This document shows positions 1-12,487 of a stretch of DNA of 64,000 nucleotides, one piece after another (the stretch's first letter is position 1; every line of letters begins with the position of its first letter). The stretch comes from Leptospira ainazelensis. Lineage in GTDB: Bacteria; Spirochaetota; Leptospiria; Leptospirales; Leptospiraceae. Location of the stretch: contig NZ_JAFFPT010000014.1 in assembly GCF_016918785.1 (NCBI RefSeq), positions 74,848-138,847 on the forward strand, written 5' to 3'. The translations under genes were made by a program, and so were the position numbers. A model generated the notes under the pieces. The model was not told the DNA's origin. It searched no databases and saw nothing but the letters and a program-made list of their open reading frames with translations.

Positions 1-1877
<1,877 letters not shown>

Positions 1878-2055
1878 GAGATTTTGTCTCCTGATTCGAT
1901 TATTCCTTCGGTCTAAACTCTCAAAGTCAAAAAAATATATACTATTTTATGGAAATAGAATATTCATTTTTAATTTAGAGCTTTATAATTTTACCTTATA
2001 CGAAAACCGACTTGGAAAGAAAAGAAATCCCAGCCCGGTTTCATTGATCAACGGC

Positions 2056-2069
2056 ATGATAATTGTCAA
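2056..2069. promoter_or_regulatory. FNR/FixK-like binding box upstream of ccoN
   Basis: The sequence ATGATAATTGTCAA matches the FNR/FixK consensus TTGAT-N4-ATCAA at 8 of 10 defined positions and keeps the TGA-N6-TCA core. It lies between the stop of the FNR-type regulator and ccoN, on the upstream side of ccoN. cbb3 operons are classic FNR/FixK targets. No clear -10 element sits at the usual distance (box centred at -41.5), so the exact promoter geometry is unresolved. Binding is inferred. Confidence 0.45.
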
Positions 2070-2166
2070 GTTCGCTCGGTTTGCTTGGGGTTGAGGAAAT
2101 AAGGCACCGACAGATCATGGTCGTTCCCATGAGAAAAGGTTTTGAGATTCTTTCTCAGTATCGAGT

Positions 2167-2880
2167 TTAGTGATGTGTAGTCGTTTCTAAATTTGAAATA
2201 CCGCGCAATGCTTCCAGATTTAAGAAACGAATTCTGTTTTTGTGGATTTCGATCCAATCTCGATTCTTAAAATCCGAAAGCGCTCGAACCAAAGTTTCCG
2301 TCGTGGTTCCCACCATCGACGCCATAACTTCTCTTGTAAGATTGAGTTCGATTTCGGGTTCGTTTCCGGAAGCAGTTTGAAAAGAGATCAGAAGTTCGGC
2401 GAGTTTGCTGTGGACTTGTTTGGTTCCTAACGCCACTGTCTGATCTTCCAATTCTTTCCATTCGATCGCCATTTGTTTTAGAATTTCCAACTGAAGTTTT
2501 GGATCTTCCTTCATCAGATCTTCTAAAACACCCTTCTGAATAAAACATGCTTCCACAGGTTCGAGGGCTTCGGCGTTTTGAGAAAAGGTATTTCCCGCTA
2601 AAAGATCTCGAAAGCCCACCCATTCTCCGGATCTTCGGATGGAGAAGGTTTGCTCTTTTCCCGAAGTAGAATTTCGGAAGATGCGGACGCATCCCGATTT
2701 GATAAAATAAAAACCGTTTGCTTTATCACCGGAATGGATTACGGTTTCCCCTTTGCGAAAAGACCTGAATTCTTTCGTGGAATTGATTTTATCTAAGGTA
2801 TCCATAGAAACACATTTCAAAACTGATTTGTGTCTATTGGAGCAAAAATAACAATCGGGGGCGAGATGATTCTCGTTCAC
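2167..2880 (-). CDS. Crp/Fnr-family regulator, FNR-like with a probable Fe-S cysteine set
   Basis: Transcription factor with an N-terminal cyclic-nucleotide-binding-like beta roll (about 30-140) and a C-terminal winged HTH (about 165-235). I start it at the GTG at 2880 (237 residues), because the downstream ATG at 2805-2803 would cut off an N-terminal cysteine cluster. With this start there are C10, C13 and C23, plus C112 in a segment (ALE...C.I....L.DL) that aligns with the region around C122 of E. coli FNR. This makes an oxygen-labile [4Fe-4S] form plausible. The recognition helix reads ETLVR where FNR has ETISR: Glu and Arg are kept, Ser becomes Val. The neighbouring cbb3 oxidase genes and FNR-like box fit a role in low-oxygen control. 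Start codon and cluster are inference. Confidence 0.85.
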   Translation of the reverse strand: MNENHLAPDCYFCSNRHKSVLKCVSMDTLDKINSTKEFRSFRKGETVIHSGDKANGFYFIKSGCVRIFRNSTSGKEQTFSIRRSGEWVGFRDLLAGNTFSQNAEALEPVEACFIQKGVLEDLMKEDPKLQLEILKQMAIEWKELEDQTVALGTKQVHSKLAELLISFQTASGNEPEIELNLTREVMASMVGTTTETLVRALSDFKNRDWIEIHKNRIRFLNLEALRGISNLETTTHH

Positions 2881-3026
2881 AAAACCCAAGCTCTTCGTTT
2901 TTTTCGGGGTTGCAAATGCATTTTGTTCTCTAAGCGATAAGACGGTAAAAAAACGAGGATCAAAAAAACCGTTCGAGATTTTTCTCTTTCTTTGTAGAAT
3001 TGGGAAATCTACCGAAACTAAAAACA

Positions 3027-3641
3027 ATGGATCTCAATTTTAAAGATAAGCTCCAATCCGGGATGTCTTCTATAGACAGTCTTTCCCGAAATCTGCCGCC
3101 TCAGGTGCAGAAAACCCTTTTGTACACTGGAATTTCCTTGGCTGTTTTGGGTGTTTCTTTAGCGATACTCGTAGGGGTACAACGCGGAAAGGAAGGCGCT
3201 GCTTTTGAGGACCAAGCCAAAGAATTGGACCGTAAGGCCCTTTTTTTAGAAGATTTAGAACGCAATTACAATCGAAAACGAAAGTCCATCCGTTACAGCG
3301 ATCCTGATCTTTCCGGAAGCGGCGAATCTTCTAACCTTGAGATCGATCGATATGAAAGAGAAAAACCCAAAAGTGGTCTTTTGCCCGAATCGAATTCCCC
3401 GGAAGGAAAGGATCCTCTGAGAGAAGGAAGAAGGGAAGGCGGAGGAACTCCAAAACTACCTACGGAATCCGATTCTCTTCCGACAAACGACCGAGAGAAA
3501 ACGCCCGATTCGGATCGAAAACTCGAAGATCCGGGAACGGTGACTCCGGATCGTGGAACCGGAAATCCGTCAAATACCGACAGGCCGAGTTTGATTCGTC
3601 CTCCCAAAAACAATTCAAAAGGATCTCCGGAACTGAGATGA
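3027..3641 (+). CDS. Unknown single-pass membrane protein with a low-complexity charged tail
   Basis: I do not recognise a family. The 204-residue product has one clear membrane helix (about residues 33-55), then a hydrophilic tail rich in Ser, Pro, Glu, Asp, Lys and Arg that looks disordered. The ATG at 3027 is used; an in-frame TTG at 3000 would add nine residues and has no better ribosome-binding site. The stop overlaps the next start (ATGA), so the two genes are coupled. It is divergent from the FNR-type regulator. Confidence 0.7.
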   Translation: MDLNFKDKLQSGMSSIDSLSRNLPPQVQKTLLYTGISLAVLGVSLAILVGVQRGKEGAAFEDQAKELDRKALFLEDLERNYNRKRKSIRYSDPDLSGSGESSNLEIDRYEREKPKSGLLPESNSPEGKDPLREGRREGGGTPKLPTESDSLPTNDREKTPDSDRKLEDPGTVTPDRGTGNPSNTDRPSLIRPPKNNSKGSPELR

Positions 3642-4630
3642 AATGGATTCGCCTCCTGATTTTTTCCGGATTTTTATTCGGAATCTCCGTTTCTATCTTT
3701 GCGGATATGCCCCTTCCTTTTCCGGAAGAATCGGAAAGTTCTTCTTCGGATTTGGACGTTTTGGAAGAAAAAACAAAAGATTCTCCGACTGCAAAACCGG
3801 AGGAATCAAAGCCAAGTTTTTCCGAAAAGGGAGATTCCGTATCCACGCCGAGCGGGATCGAACCAAAGACGACTAACGTATCGGATTCTTCCCCTGAAAC
3901 TGAAACCCAAAAATCAACCTCCAAAGATTCTATGGAAGAATCTACGATGGCGCTTCCCGAAAAAACGATACTTCCGAATTCTTCCAAGACGAGTTTAAAA
4001 AAGAAGAAGGATAAGAAAAAGGAAGATCCTTCCGAAAGCGGTTATAAAAAAGGTGTACTTCGTCTGAGAGAGAATCAGAGAAATAGTGCAAAGACCGAAT
4101 TTAACCAAGCGGGCGGACAAGGAAAAACCGCGAATGCATCCAAGTTGGAAGACGCAAGACTCACGGCGGAAAGCGCGAATGACGCGAGTTCCATTACGGA
4201 ACAAATCGATTCCGAGGAAGAAAAATGGAAGGCCGTCTTTGAGGTCGCTCGCGCGTTGAGAGGGAACGGTAAAATTCCCGAAGCGGAATCTCAATATCTC
4301 AAAATCATCACTGAAGCCCCGGAAAATTTTCAGTCGATTTCTCTTCTTTCTCTTGGAGAGATGCTTTCCTCTACGGATCGAAAGGATTCTGCGAGAAGAT
4401 ATCTTCTCCAGCTTGTCAAACTCCTTCAGAAAAAACCGGAGCTGGATTCTCAAAAGCAAAATTTAGAAAAGGCGGTCACCCTTATCGCGAGAATCTATGG
4501 AGAGCAGGGAAGATATGAAGAAGCGGAGAATTGGGCGAAAACCTATCTCACTCGGATGAATCCGGAAGCCTCGGAAGATTCTCCCTTTGTAAAAGAACTT
4601 CGGAGAATTTTAAAACGAAGATATTATTGA
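3638..4630 (+). CDS. Secreted TPR-like repeat protein
   Basis: The 330-residue protein has an N-terminal signal peptide (about 1-22), a long low-complexity Ser/Glu/Lys/Pro-rich linker (about 25-190) and a C-terminal helical region (about 195-330) with tetratricopeptide-like helix pairs, for example ALRGNGKIPEAESQYLKI and the later YGEQGRYEEAENWAKTYL. TPR domains bind partner proteins, so a scaffold role in the periplasm or envelope is inferred. It overlaps the preceding membrane-protein gene by four bases, suggesting the two products act together. Confidence 0.75.
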   Translation: MKWIRLLIFSGFLFGISVSIFADMPLPFPEESESSSSDLDVLEEKTKDSPTAKPEESKPSFSEKGDSVSTPSGIEPKTTNVSDSSPETETQKSTSKDSMEESTMALPEKTILPNSSKTSLKKKKDKKKEDPSESGYKKGVLRLRENQRNSAKTEFNQAGGQGKTANASKLEDARLTAESANDASSITEQIDSEEEKWKAVFEVARALRGNGKIPEAESQYLKIITEAPENFQSISLLSLGEMLSSTDRKDSARRYLLQLVKLLQKKPELDSQKQNLEKAVTLIARIYGEQGRYEEAENWAKTYLTRMNPEASEDSPFVKELRRILKRRYY

Positions 4631-4841
4631 GTTTGGAAAGAATTTTTAGTTTTGGGAAATAAAAATCAAAACGTTTTTGAAATACGAAAGGGATTCGAAT
4701 CTGCGGATTCAGAATCGAAATTTTCGATCAACCTTCGCGATAGAATCCGATTTTTTGTTTGTAAAGAGTCATTCTTAAAAGGGATCTGTCGGAACTCATA
4801 CATTCTTCTGTGAAAATCGTGCCCTCGCCTTGATTGGGTCA

Positions 4842-5106
4842 TATCCCTTACCCACAAGTTAAAAAAGCGATTTCGAATGAAGAAGGATCCCAGTATGACT
4901 TTTTGTAGGAGTTCCTACAAAAGCTCTGAGAGAGAATATTCCTTGCAAAGTTATAATTCTGTGATATAGAAAAGTTTCCTGAATTTTTCCCGCCACCGCT
5001 CCCCTCCACCCGAAATTTGGGCGGGGCGCGCGACTTTTTACGGAGGAACGTCGTAGCTCCGACAGATTCTTCTTGAGACTCAAGAGACTTGTGGGTAAGG
5101 TTATAG
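4842..5106 (+). repeat. MITE-like intergenic repeat, complete copy with inverted ends
   Basis: A non-coding element of about 265 bp. A 13-bp perfect inverted repeat, CCTTACCCACAAG at 4846-4858 and its complement at 5088-5100, bounds it. Inside are the palindrome TGTAGGAGTTCCTACA (4904-4919), a conserved TTGCAAAG/TGATATAG stretch and a GC-rich block. Bases 4846-4878 are identical over 33 nt to 63931-63963. It carries no transposase and fits a non-autonomous element moved in trans. Remaining parts of the 4631-5314 gap show a short related remnant (about 4785-4840) and no gene. Confidence 0.75.
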
Positions 5107-5314
5107 CCCTGATTGGGTTTATTCTCGAATGGTTTTCTTCCAACTTGACAAGGTTAGATAGTTTTCCGGAGGATAATCCGGTTTTGTTTCCAACGGAATG
5201 AATCTCAGGATCTAAAAAACCATTTCTAAATTCTAAGATCAATCCGTCGACCTCTGGACCTTTTTGAACCTGCAGAGAGGTCGACAAAATCGCAAAAAGA
5301 ATCTCAGAAAATTC

Positions 5315-7015
<1,701 letters not shown>

Positions 7016-7116
7016 TTTGTATCTGTAAACTGAAAGGGTTTGTGAAGGAATATTTCTGTAAAGGAGAAAAGTGAGAAAAACGCTTCAGAAACCGGCTCAT
7101 TCGACAGATACATAAA

Positions 7117-7899
7117 ATGATGCTCTTTATTGCAATTGCACTCATTCTTGTGGGACTTCTTTGTTTTATCTACGTCTCTCTGAACCCCAACGGTTCCGGG
7201 CAAGAACGTCCCGCGTCGCAGTCGAGTCCTTCTCGCTCCGGGAATTCCGAGATCGATCACCTCATCTCAAGACCCAATTCAAAAAGAGCCGGAGAAATTC
7301 TCGCCTCCAACAAAAGATCTTCTCAGATGGAGGATGTTGAAAAGAAGAGACATCTCGAAAACTTATTCGTGGAAGGAAGAAAGATTCCGAAGCAGGATAA
7401 GGCTCCGAATTCTTCTTTTGAAACTCCTCTGGAAAGTTTTTCCGATGGAGAGGAAGAATTTATTTCCGAAGAACATTCTCCTTCCGGAATTCAGGTTTTG
7501 GAAGAATCCCCTAAGTATTCTTTGATAAAAGAAGAAAAACCCGAAGAAGTGAGGGAGATCCGTTTTGAGATCGAAGGTCTTTTGTATTTGGATCAGAACC
7601 GGGAACTTCCTTTTGAAAAACTTTCTAATAAAAAGGAAGATCTGACACCGGAGCTTTTGAGAGGTCTAAAAAGAATCGGTCCGGGAAAATTAAACGAAAG
7701 CAAGGAATCTCTTTGTTTCGAGGCGTTGAACAGTAGTTTTCGTTATTCCTTTTCCGAAATTGAAAAGATTTTATTTTTTGACGAGGGGATCGTCTTGATT
7801 CCCTCCAAATCCAATTATCCGATTCCGGTCTTTTTTACAAAAGAGACGAGTCATCTCAAATCGTATCTAGAGAGTTCGTCAAAGACATTTCCTTCTTGA
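7117..7899 (+). CDS. Unknown N-terminally anchored protein
   Basis: The 260-residue product has a strong N-terminal membrane segment (about 3-24), then a polar, Ser/Glu/Lys-rich linker (about 28-145) and a more ordered C-terminal part (about 146-255) with alternating hydrophobic stretches. I do not recognise the family. It is divergent from the SurA/PpiD-like gene with about 100 bp between start codons, so the promoters lie there. A second in-frame ATG immediately follows the first. Confidence 0.7.
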   Translation: MMLFIAIALILVGLLCFIYVSLNPNGSGQERPASQSSPSRSGNSEIDHLISRPNSKRAGEILASNKRSSQMEDVEKKRHLENLFVEGRKIPKQDKAPNSSFETPLESFSDGEEEFISEEHSPSGIQVLEESPKYSLIKEEKPEEVREIRFEIEGLLYLDQNRELPFEKLSNKKEDLTPELLRGLKRIGPGKLNESKESLCFEALNSSFRYSFSEIEKILFFDEGIVLIPSKSNYPIPVFFTKETSHLKSYLESSSKTFPS

Positions 7900-7904
7900 A
7901 AAAA

Positions 7905-8190
7905 AGGGGAATCTGTAAGAGCTCCTACGATTTTACTTTGAAAGGCGCGGGTCCTGCAAAGCGAGCCATTTCTTTCAAAGAATCTGTCGGAACAACGACG
8001 ATTCTCTGTGAAAGCCGCGCGCCCCACCCTGATTGGGTGGAGGAGGAGAGGTGGTGGGAAAAAAGTGGGTGACTTTGCTCTATCAGAAAATTAATCTTTT
8101 TGCAAGTAGAATTTGATCTTCTATCGTCGTAGGAACTCCGACACCGTTCTTGTCAAAGACTACCTTTCGCAAATGCGCCCAGCCATTTCT
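7905..8190 (-). repeat. MITE-like intergenic repeat, diverged copy
   Basis: Fills the gap between two genes. It shares with the other copies the GTCGGAACAACGAC block, the GGGTGG GC-rich block, CTCTATCAGAAAA, TTTTTGCAAGTA and the palindrome variant CGTAGGAACTCCGACA (8128-8143). A second palindrome variant lies at 7914-7929. It runs in the reverse orientation relative to the copy at 4842-5106. The end sequences are too diverged to fix its limits. Confidence 0.6.
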
Positions 8191-8191
8191 T

Positions 8192-8944
8192 TCAACGGCC
8201 TTCTACGTGAAGAAGACGAGTGGTTTTTACGATGATTCTCACGAGAACATAAAATACAAGACCGCCTCCAAAAAGAATGATCTGAGGAAGACGAATTGCT
8301 TCTAGAAGATTGCTTACGGGTTCGTTAAAATAAACCGCGATGAGATCAAAGACGCTAAAGATCACGAGGATCCCGAAAAGACTCGGATATTCTCTTTTGA
8401 TCACGTTTCGGATTGAAAACGAAAGCGCCGGTTTTTTATAACCTCTAAATTTCGGAATAAAAGCGGGCACCGTGTTTGCCCAAGAAAGATACGCATCTCC
8501 GAATTTTTTTCTTAAGAATTGTTCTTCCGCAAACATAATTCTTTCGTAATATACCCAGAAAAAAAGGATAAAGACGGATGCGATCAAAAAATTCTTCAGA
8601 AAAAGAACGGCTCCGAGATAAAGAAGAAAGTTTCCGAGATAGAGGGGATGACGTATGAGAGAATAGATCCCTTCCTGGTTTACTACGTCCGCTACTTGTT
8701 CTTTTGTATTTCTTCCGGAAGTTCTTGCGGGCGCATAACCGATCACAAAACTCCGAACAAAAAGACCCAGAAGACTGATTCCCAAACAGACAGCTTGGTA
8801 ATAAAGATGATAGGTGTAAGAATATCCGGGAAACTGATAAAAAGGCAAAAGGCCAAGACAGAGAATCAAGATGATTCCGGGGATGTAGGATCTCCAACGA
8901 AATAGAAAATTCCCCTGAGATTCAAATTCTTCGATCAAAGCCAT
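8192..8944 (-). CDS. Isoprenylcysteine/phospholipid methyltransferase-like membrane protein
   Basis: A 250-residue integral membrane protein with about six helices. The central segment with GIYSLIRHPLYLGNFLLYLG is the SAM-binding signature of the ICMT/PEMT-type membrane methyltransferases, followed by the conserved EEQFLRKKFGDAYLSW element. The acceptor (a lipid, an isoprenoid or a protein cysteine) cannot be read from the sequence. It carries two extra hydrophobic helices at the C-terminus (about 195-240) beyond the catalytic core. Confidence 0.8.
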   Translation of the reverse strand: MALIEEFESQGNFLFRWRSYIPGIILILCLGLLPFYQFPGYSYTYHLYYQAVCLGISLLGLFVRSFVIGYAPARTSGRNTKEQVADVVNQEGIYSLIRHPLYLGNFLLYLGAVLFLKNFLIASVFILFFWVYYERIMFAEEQFLRKKFGDAYLSWANTVPAFIPKFRGYKKPALSFSIRNVIKREYPSLFGILVIFSVFDLIAVYFNEPVSNLLEAIRLPQIILFGGGLVFYVLVRIIVKTTRLLHVEGR

Positions 8945-9034
8945 ACTTTCGTCCTAATTTTAGATTTCTTTTGAAATGAAATTGGAAGCCTCTGGTCTGT
9001 CAATAGCGAATCCGATCCGCTTCTGAGAAGCATT

Positions 9035-10036
9035 TTAGAAAGAATCCGGAAAGGAATCGAATCCTTCCCGAAAACGATCTAAGAATTCCCGATCAAGAAC
9101 ATACAAAATCGAATCGTTTCCGCTTTGAAAGATCGGTTCTTTTTCCGAGGTTTTCCCGACCCATTCTATCTCATAGATCGATTCCGAACTTTTTCCGAAA
9201 TGGATTTCTATCTTTAGTTTTTCTCCGGAGGAAAGTTTTTGAATCGTTTCGTAAAACGGTTTTTTAAGAATTTTTTCAGCTTTTGTTTTCAAAAATCTTT
9301 CGACCCAAACTCCACAGTCTTCACCCCAACAAAAACTTCGGTCCGAGTTTACTATTTTCCATTCGTCGCGCGAGGTCCGGGCAATTTCTATTTTTGAAGA
9401 ATTCTTTGATCCAAGATCTATGAGAATAGTATGAATTTCTGATATTTCTATTTCACGAGGAATCAGTAAGTTTGAAAAGAAAAAGTTCTCGTCCCCCCTT
9501 CCGAGTGCGGAGTTTAGACTTTCCTCCACAAACCAGATCACCCGTTTTTCAGGTTCTCGGACAAAAGTTCCCTTCTCTTGTTTTCCGGAAATCCCGATCT
9601 CCAGTTTTCCGATCTCGCCGGATTCGGTCTGGATTTCGAGTTTTAATTCTTCTCCGTTTAACCCTAGGTTTTCGTTTTTTGAGGTCGAAACGATTTTTGA
9701 GAACTTTCTGAGTTTCAAAAGCTCGCCGATAAAAGATTCAATTTTTTGAATATCAGGTCTTACGATTGTGTCCCGGACCTGAACGCTCCAGCTTCCTTTC
9801 TTTTTTTCCAGAAGAATTTCGTGTCCTTTTCTTCCGATCCGAATTCTTTCGACTTCGGAAGTTTTATAGGGAAAGAAGGGTTCCGAGTTTTGATAGGTTT
9901 TTTGAAAGATCGACAAAGGGTCCGAGATCAAGAAAAAGATAGTTCCTAGGAAGATGTTTGTCAAAAACAGCGCGAGGGCTTTTTCCTTTTTGACAAACTG
10001 AAATGCGGAAACGATCCAGGGAAAATCAAAGTTCAT
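9035..10036 (-). CDS. DUF4340-type protein of a Gld-like ABC cluster
   Basis: The 333-residue protein has one N-terminal membrane helix (about 20-40) and a beta-rich extracytoplasmic domain with the IRIGRKG...ILLEKKKGSWSV pattern of DUF4340 proteins, which commonly follow GldG-like genes. Its start overlaps the stop of the GldG-like gene by 11 bases. The cluster order (ATPase, permease, GldG-like, DUF4340) suggests it is an accessory envelope component of that ABC system. Function is otherwise unknown. Confidence 0.75.
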   Translation of the reverse strand: MNFDFPWIVSAFQFVKKEKALALFLTNIFLGTIFFLISDPLSIFQKTYQNSEPFFPYKTSEVERIRIGRKGHEILLEKKKGSWSVQVRDTIVRPDIQKIESFIGELLKLRKFSKIVSTSKNENLGLNGEELKLEIQTESGEIGKLEIGISGKQEKGTFVREPEKRVIWFVEESLNSALGRGDENFFFSNLLIPREIEISEIHTILIDLGSKNSSKIEIARTSRDEWKIVNSDRSFCWGEDCGVWVERFLKTKAEKILKKPFYETIQKLSSGEKLKIEIHFGKSSESIYEIEWVGKTSEKEPIFQSGNDSILYVLDREFLDRFREGFDSFPDSF

Positions 10037-11735
10037 CGGTTTTATCTTCTCCCCGGTAAGAATTCCGATGTCGGATTCTTAAAAACGTATAAAGACCGAG
10101 AAACAAGGGAATTCCCAGAAGATTCAAAAAGCTCAAAAAAAATCGTTCCTTCTCCGTAAAGGGATTTAATCTCAAAACCGCGGATTTTTTACTTCGAATC
10201 TGGATGAGGTCCGAGTCTCCGGAAAAAATGTCGATGGAATTTAATAAAAATGGAATATTCGATTCTTGGTATATTTCTCTGGTTTCCGGGAATACGAGTA
10301 AATCTGAGACTATATAGGGGGAACCGAGCACGAGGATTCTGGAAATTTTTCCTTCTTTTGTATCCGAAAGAAAAGAAGAGGCCGGATCTAAGTTCGGATT
10401 CTTTGTGAATCGGGAATGAAATTTTCCTTCCAAAAGAGCGCCTAAGATCTGTTTTTCCCCCGAAGGTTTTGGCGTTGTTGCAAGGATTTGTTTTTCCCCC
10501 AAGGTTACGATCTCGGAACGAACTTCGGATTCCTCGCTTGCAAAAAGGATCGGTTCTATTTTCACATTCGGTTGTTTTGTTGGATCCAAATTCAAACTCG
10601 AGGACCAGGGGATGAGTAGATTTTGTAAGGGCGCGGTAAAAGGACTTTTTTCGCTTAACAATTTTTCTTTTTTACCCGCAAGGATCCAGGCCGGATACGG
10701 AAATCTTCCGATCACTCCGGGTTCGATTTCCATCAGAGGACCGGTGGAAAGAGAATGTTGCAGATCCACAACGATATCCGTGTTTACTTGAAAACCGTAC
10801 GATACAAAGATCGAATTCAATTCTTCGATTTCGCCCGTCGGTCTTGCGATACCCGCATTTGTCGGGGACATACCGATTCCTTCTTCACGATTCGGCGCTT
10901 CCATTCGAAAGTCCATAGACTTTGCAAGAAGAACGAGATTTCCTCCCCGCATCAGGAATTGATCCAATCGATACGCGCCTTTTTCGGAAAGGAGGCCGGA
11001 GCCGATCCAAAGTAGAGTATGGATTTGGTCCGAAACGTCTTCTTCGTTTAACAAAATTTCGGGAATCGGTCCGTATTCTTCTTTGAGAACCTGATGAACC
11101 AAAACACCGACGCTGTCTTTTCCGCTGGAAGGCCCGGGAGGTTCCGTCGATAAAACTCCGGGAATTTTAAGAATCGCGATGCCCGATTCCCCGGGATTAC
11201 GAATCATCTTTCGAAGTGTGGTTAGGATCTGATATTCGATCTGTTCCGCAAAAAAAGCTACCGGGATCGTTTCTCTGAGAGTTCCGAGCGAAAGTGTGAT
11301 TCCCATAAACGCTTGTTTGATCTGGGAGGAATTTCTTTCGTTTTTTTCTAAGATCTGCGGCTCGATTCCCGACTCGATCGCTTTTTTTCGATCGTCTTCG
11401 TTTGTGTCAGGATCGTGAAATCGGACGAAGACCTTGGAACCTCCGAGGGAACTCAGTTCGTTTAACAATTCTTTTGTGAGATCCAGGGAGGTTTTGTATT
11501 CTTCCGGAATTTTGGAGGAATAATACGCGTCGATAAAAAGAGTCTCATTCAGATTTTTGAATATAGATTTCGTACTTTTCGAAATTTCAAAACGCCCCGA
11601 AACTGAAAGGTCTTTTCTGCAGACAAAGTGACCGATGATCCCGTTCGTAAAAAGGAAGATCAAAAAAACTTGGGAGAATAAAAACCAGGAACCGGAATTC
11701 ATTTTTAAAAAGAAATACCGAATTTTCGAGATCAT
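10026..11735 (-). CDS. GldG-like ABC transporter auxiliary protein
   Basis: The 569-residue protein has an N-terminal membrane helix (about 15-38), a large extracytoplasmic domain typical of the ABC-type auxiliary family (GldG/IFT52-like, with FVRFHDPDTNEDDRKKA and the LLWIGSGLLSEKG...LDQFLMRGGNLVLL stretch), and a C-terminal membrane helix (about 535-555). It overlaps both neighbours by a few bases, so it is translated with the permease and the DUF4340 protein. In Bacteroidetes this family supports gliding; in leptospires the role must differ and is not known to me. Confidence 0.85.
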   Translation of the reverse strand: MISKIRYFFLKMNSGSWFLFSQVFLIFLFTNGIIGHFVCRKDLSVSGRFEISKSTKSIFKNLNETLFIDAYYSSKIPEEYKTSLDLTKELLNELSSLGGSKVFVRFHDPDTNEDDRKKAIESGIEPQILEKNERNSSQIKQAFMGITLSLGTLRETIPVAFFAEQIEYQILTTLRKMIRNPGESGIAILKIPGVLSTEPPGPSSGKDSVGVLVHQVLKEEYGPIPEILLNEEDVSDQIHTLLWIGSGLLSEKGAYRLDQFLMRGGNLVLLAKSMDFRMEAPNREEGIGMSPTNAGIARPTGEIEELNSIFVSYGFQVNTDIVVDLQHSLSTGPLMEIEPGVIGRFPYPAWILAGKKEKLLSEKSPFTAPLQNLLIPWSSSLNLDPTKQPNVKIEPILFASEESEVRSEIVTLGEKQILATTPKPSGEKQILGALLEGKFHSRFTKNPNLDPASSFLSDTKEGKISRILVLGSPYIVSDLLVFPETREIYQESNIPFLLNSIDIFSGDSDLIQIRSKKSAVLRLNPFTEKERFFLSFLNLLGIPLFLGLYTFLRIRHRNSYRGEDKTDEL

Positions 11736-12487
11736 CGTTTCGACCTCAATATAAGAAGATTCGCATACAAGGTCGTAAACGAAAAACTCAAGAAAAAGAA
11801 AATTTCCCTTCCGTCCAAAATTCCCATCCGAAACGTTTCAAAGTGTTTGGACAAAGATAAAAAGGAAAGGATTCGACTTAGATCGGGCCCGAAAAAAGGA
11901 AGAAAGGGTCTGTAACCCAAAAGAAAAAAAAGCAAACATACGATAAGACCGAAAAGATAAGAACTGATCTGGTCCTTTGTCAAGGAAGAGACAAAACTCC
12001 CCAAGGCGAGATTGGCTCCACCCAGAAGAAAAATTCCGAGATAACCGACAAAGGTAGTTCCTACATCCAAATCTCCTAAATAGAGAATCGTAGTCGGAAT
12101 CGGAAGCGTAAACAAAAGGACAAAACCTAAAAAACACCAGACTCCTAAAAACTTTCCGAGGACCAATTCGAATTCTCGAAAGGGAAGTGTGAAAAGAATT
12201 TCCAGGGTTCCGGAACGTTCTTCTTCGGACCAAAGACGCATCGAAAGCGCCGGAATAAAAACTACATACAAAATCGGAACCCAGAGAAAATAGGCTTCCA
12301 TACTCGCCGATTTGAGATCCCAAAAAGAACTGTCTCCAAATCCGAAGAAAAAAAGAAACGAAGTCAAAAACAAAAAGAACCCTGCAAAAATCGTTCCGAT
12401 CGGAGAGTTCAAATAAACTGAAAATTCTTTCCAAAAGACGGTTTTTGTGTTTCGGACGGATTCTTTAAAAAAGCCGAAAAGGTTCAT
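11732..12487 (-). CDS. ABC transporter permease, GldF/ABC-2 type
   Basis: A 251-residue ABC-2 type permease with six hydrophobic helices. The cytoplasmic loop RLWSEEERSGTLEILFTLP is the typical signature of this family. It partners the ATPase encoded just upstream (4-base overlap) and the GldG-like protein downstream (4-base overlap). The transported substrate cannot be read from the sequence. Confidence 0.88.
   Translation of the reverse strand: MNLFGFFKESVRNTKTVFWKEFSVYLNSPIGTIFAGFFLFLTSFLFFFGFGDSSFWDLKSASMEAYFLWVPILYVVFIPALSMRLWSEEERSGTLEILFTLPFREFELVLGKFLGVWCFLGFVLLFTLPIPTTILYLGDLDVGTTFVGYLGIFLLGGANLALGSFVSSLTKDQISSYLFGLIVCLLFFLLGYRPFLPFFGPDLSRILSFLSLSKHFETFRMGILDGREIFFFLSFSFTTLYANLLILRSKR

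Noticed and set aside
2066..2257. Small open frame before ccoN
   Set aside because: No ribosome-binding site, and it overlaps the 3' end of the FNR-type gene in another frame.
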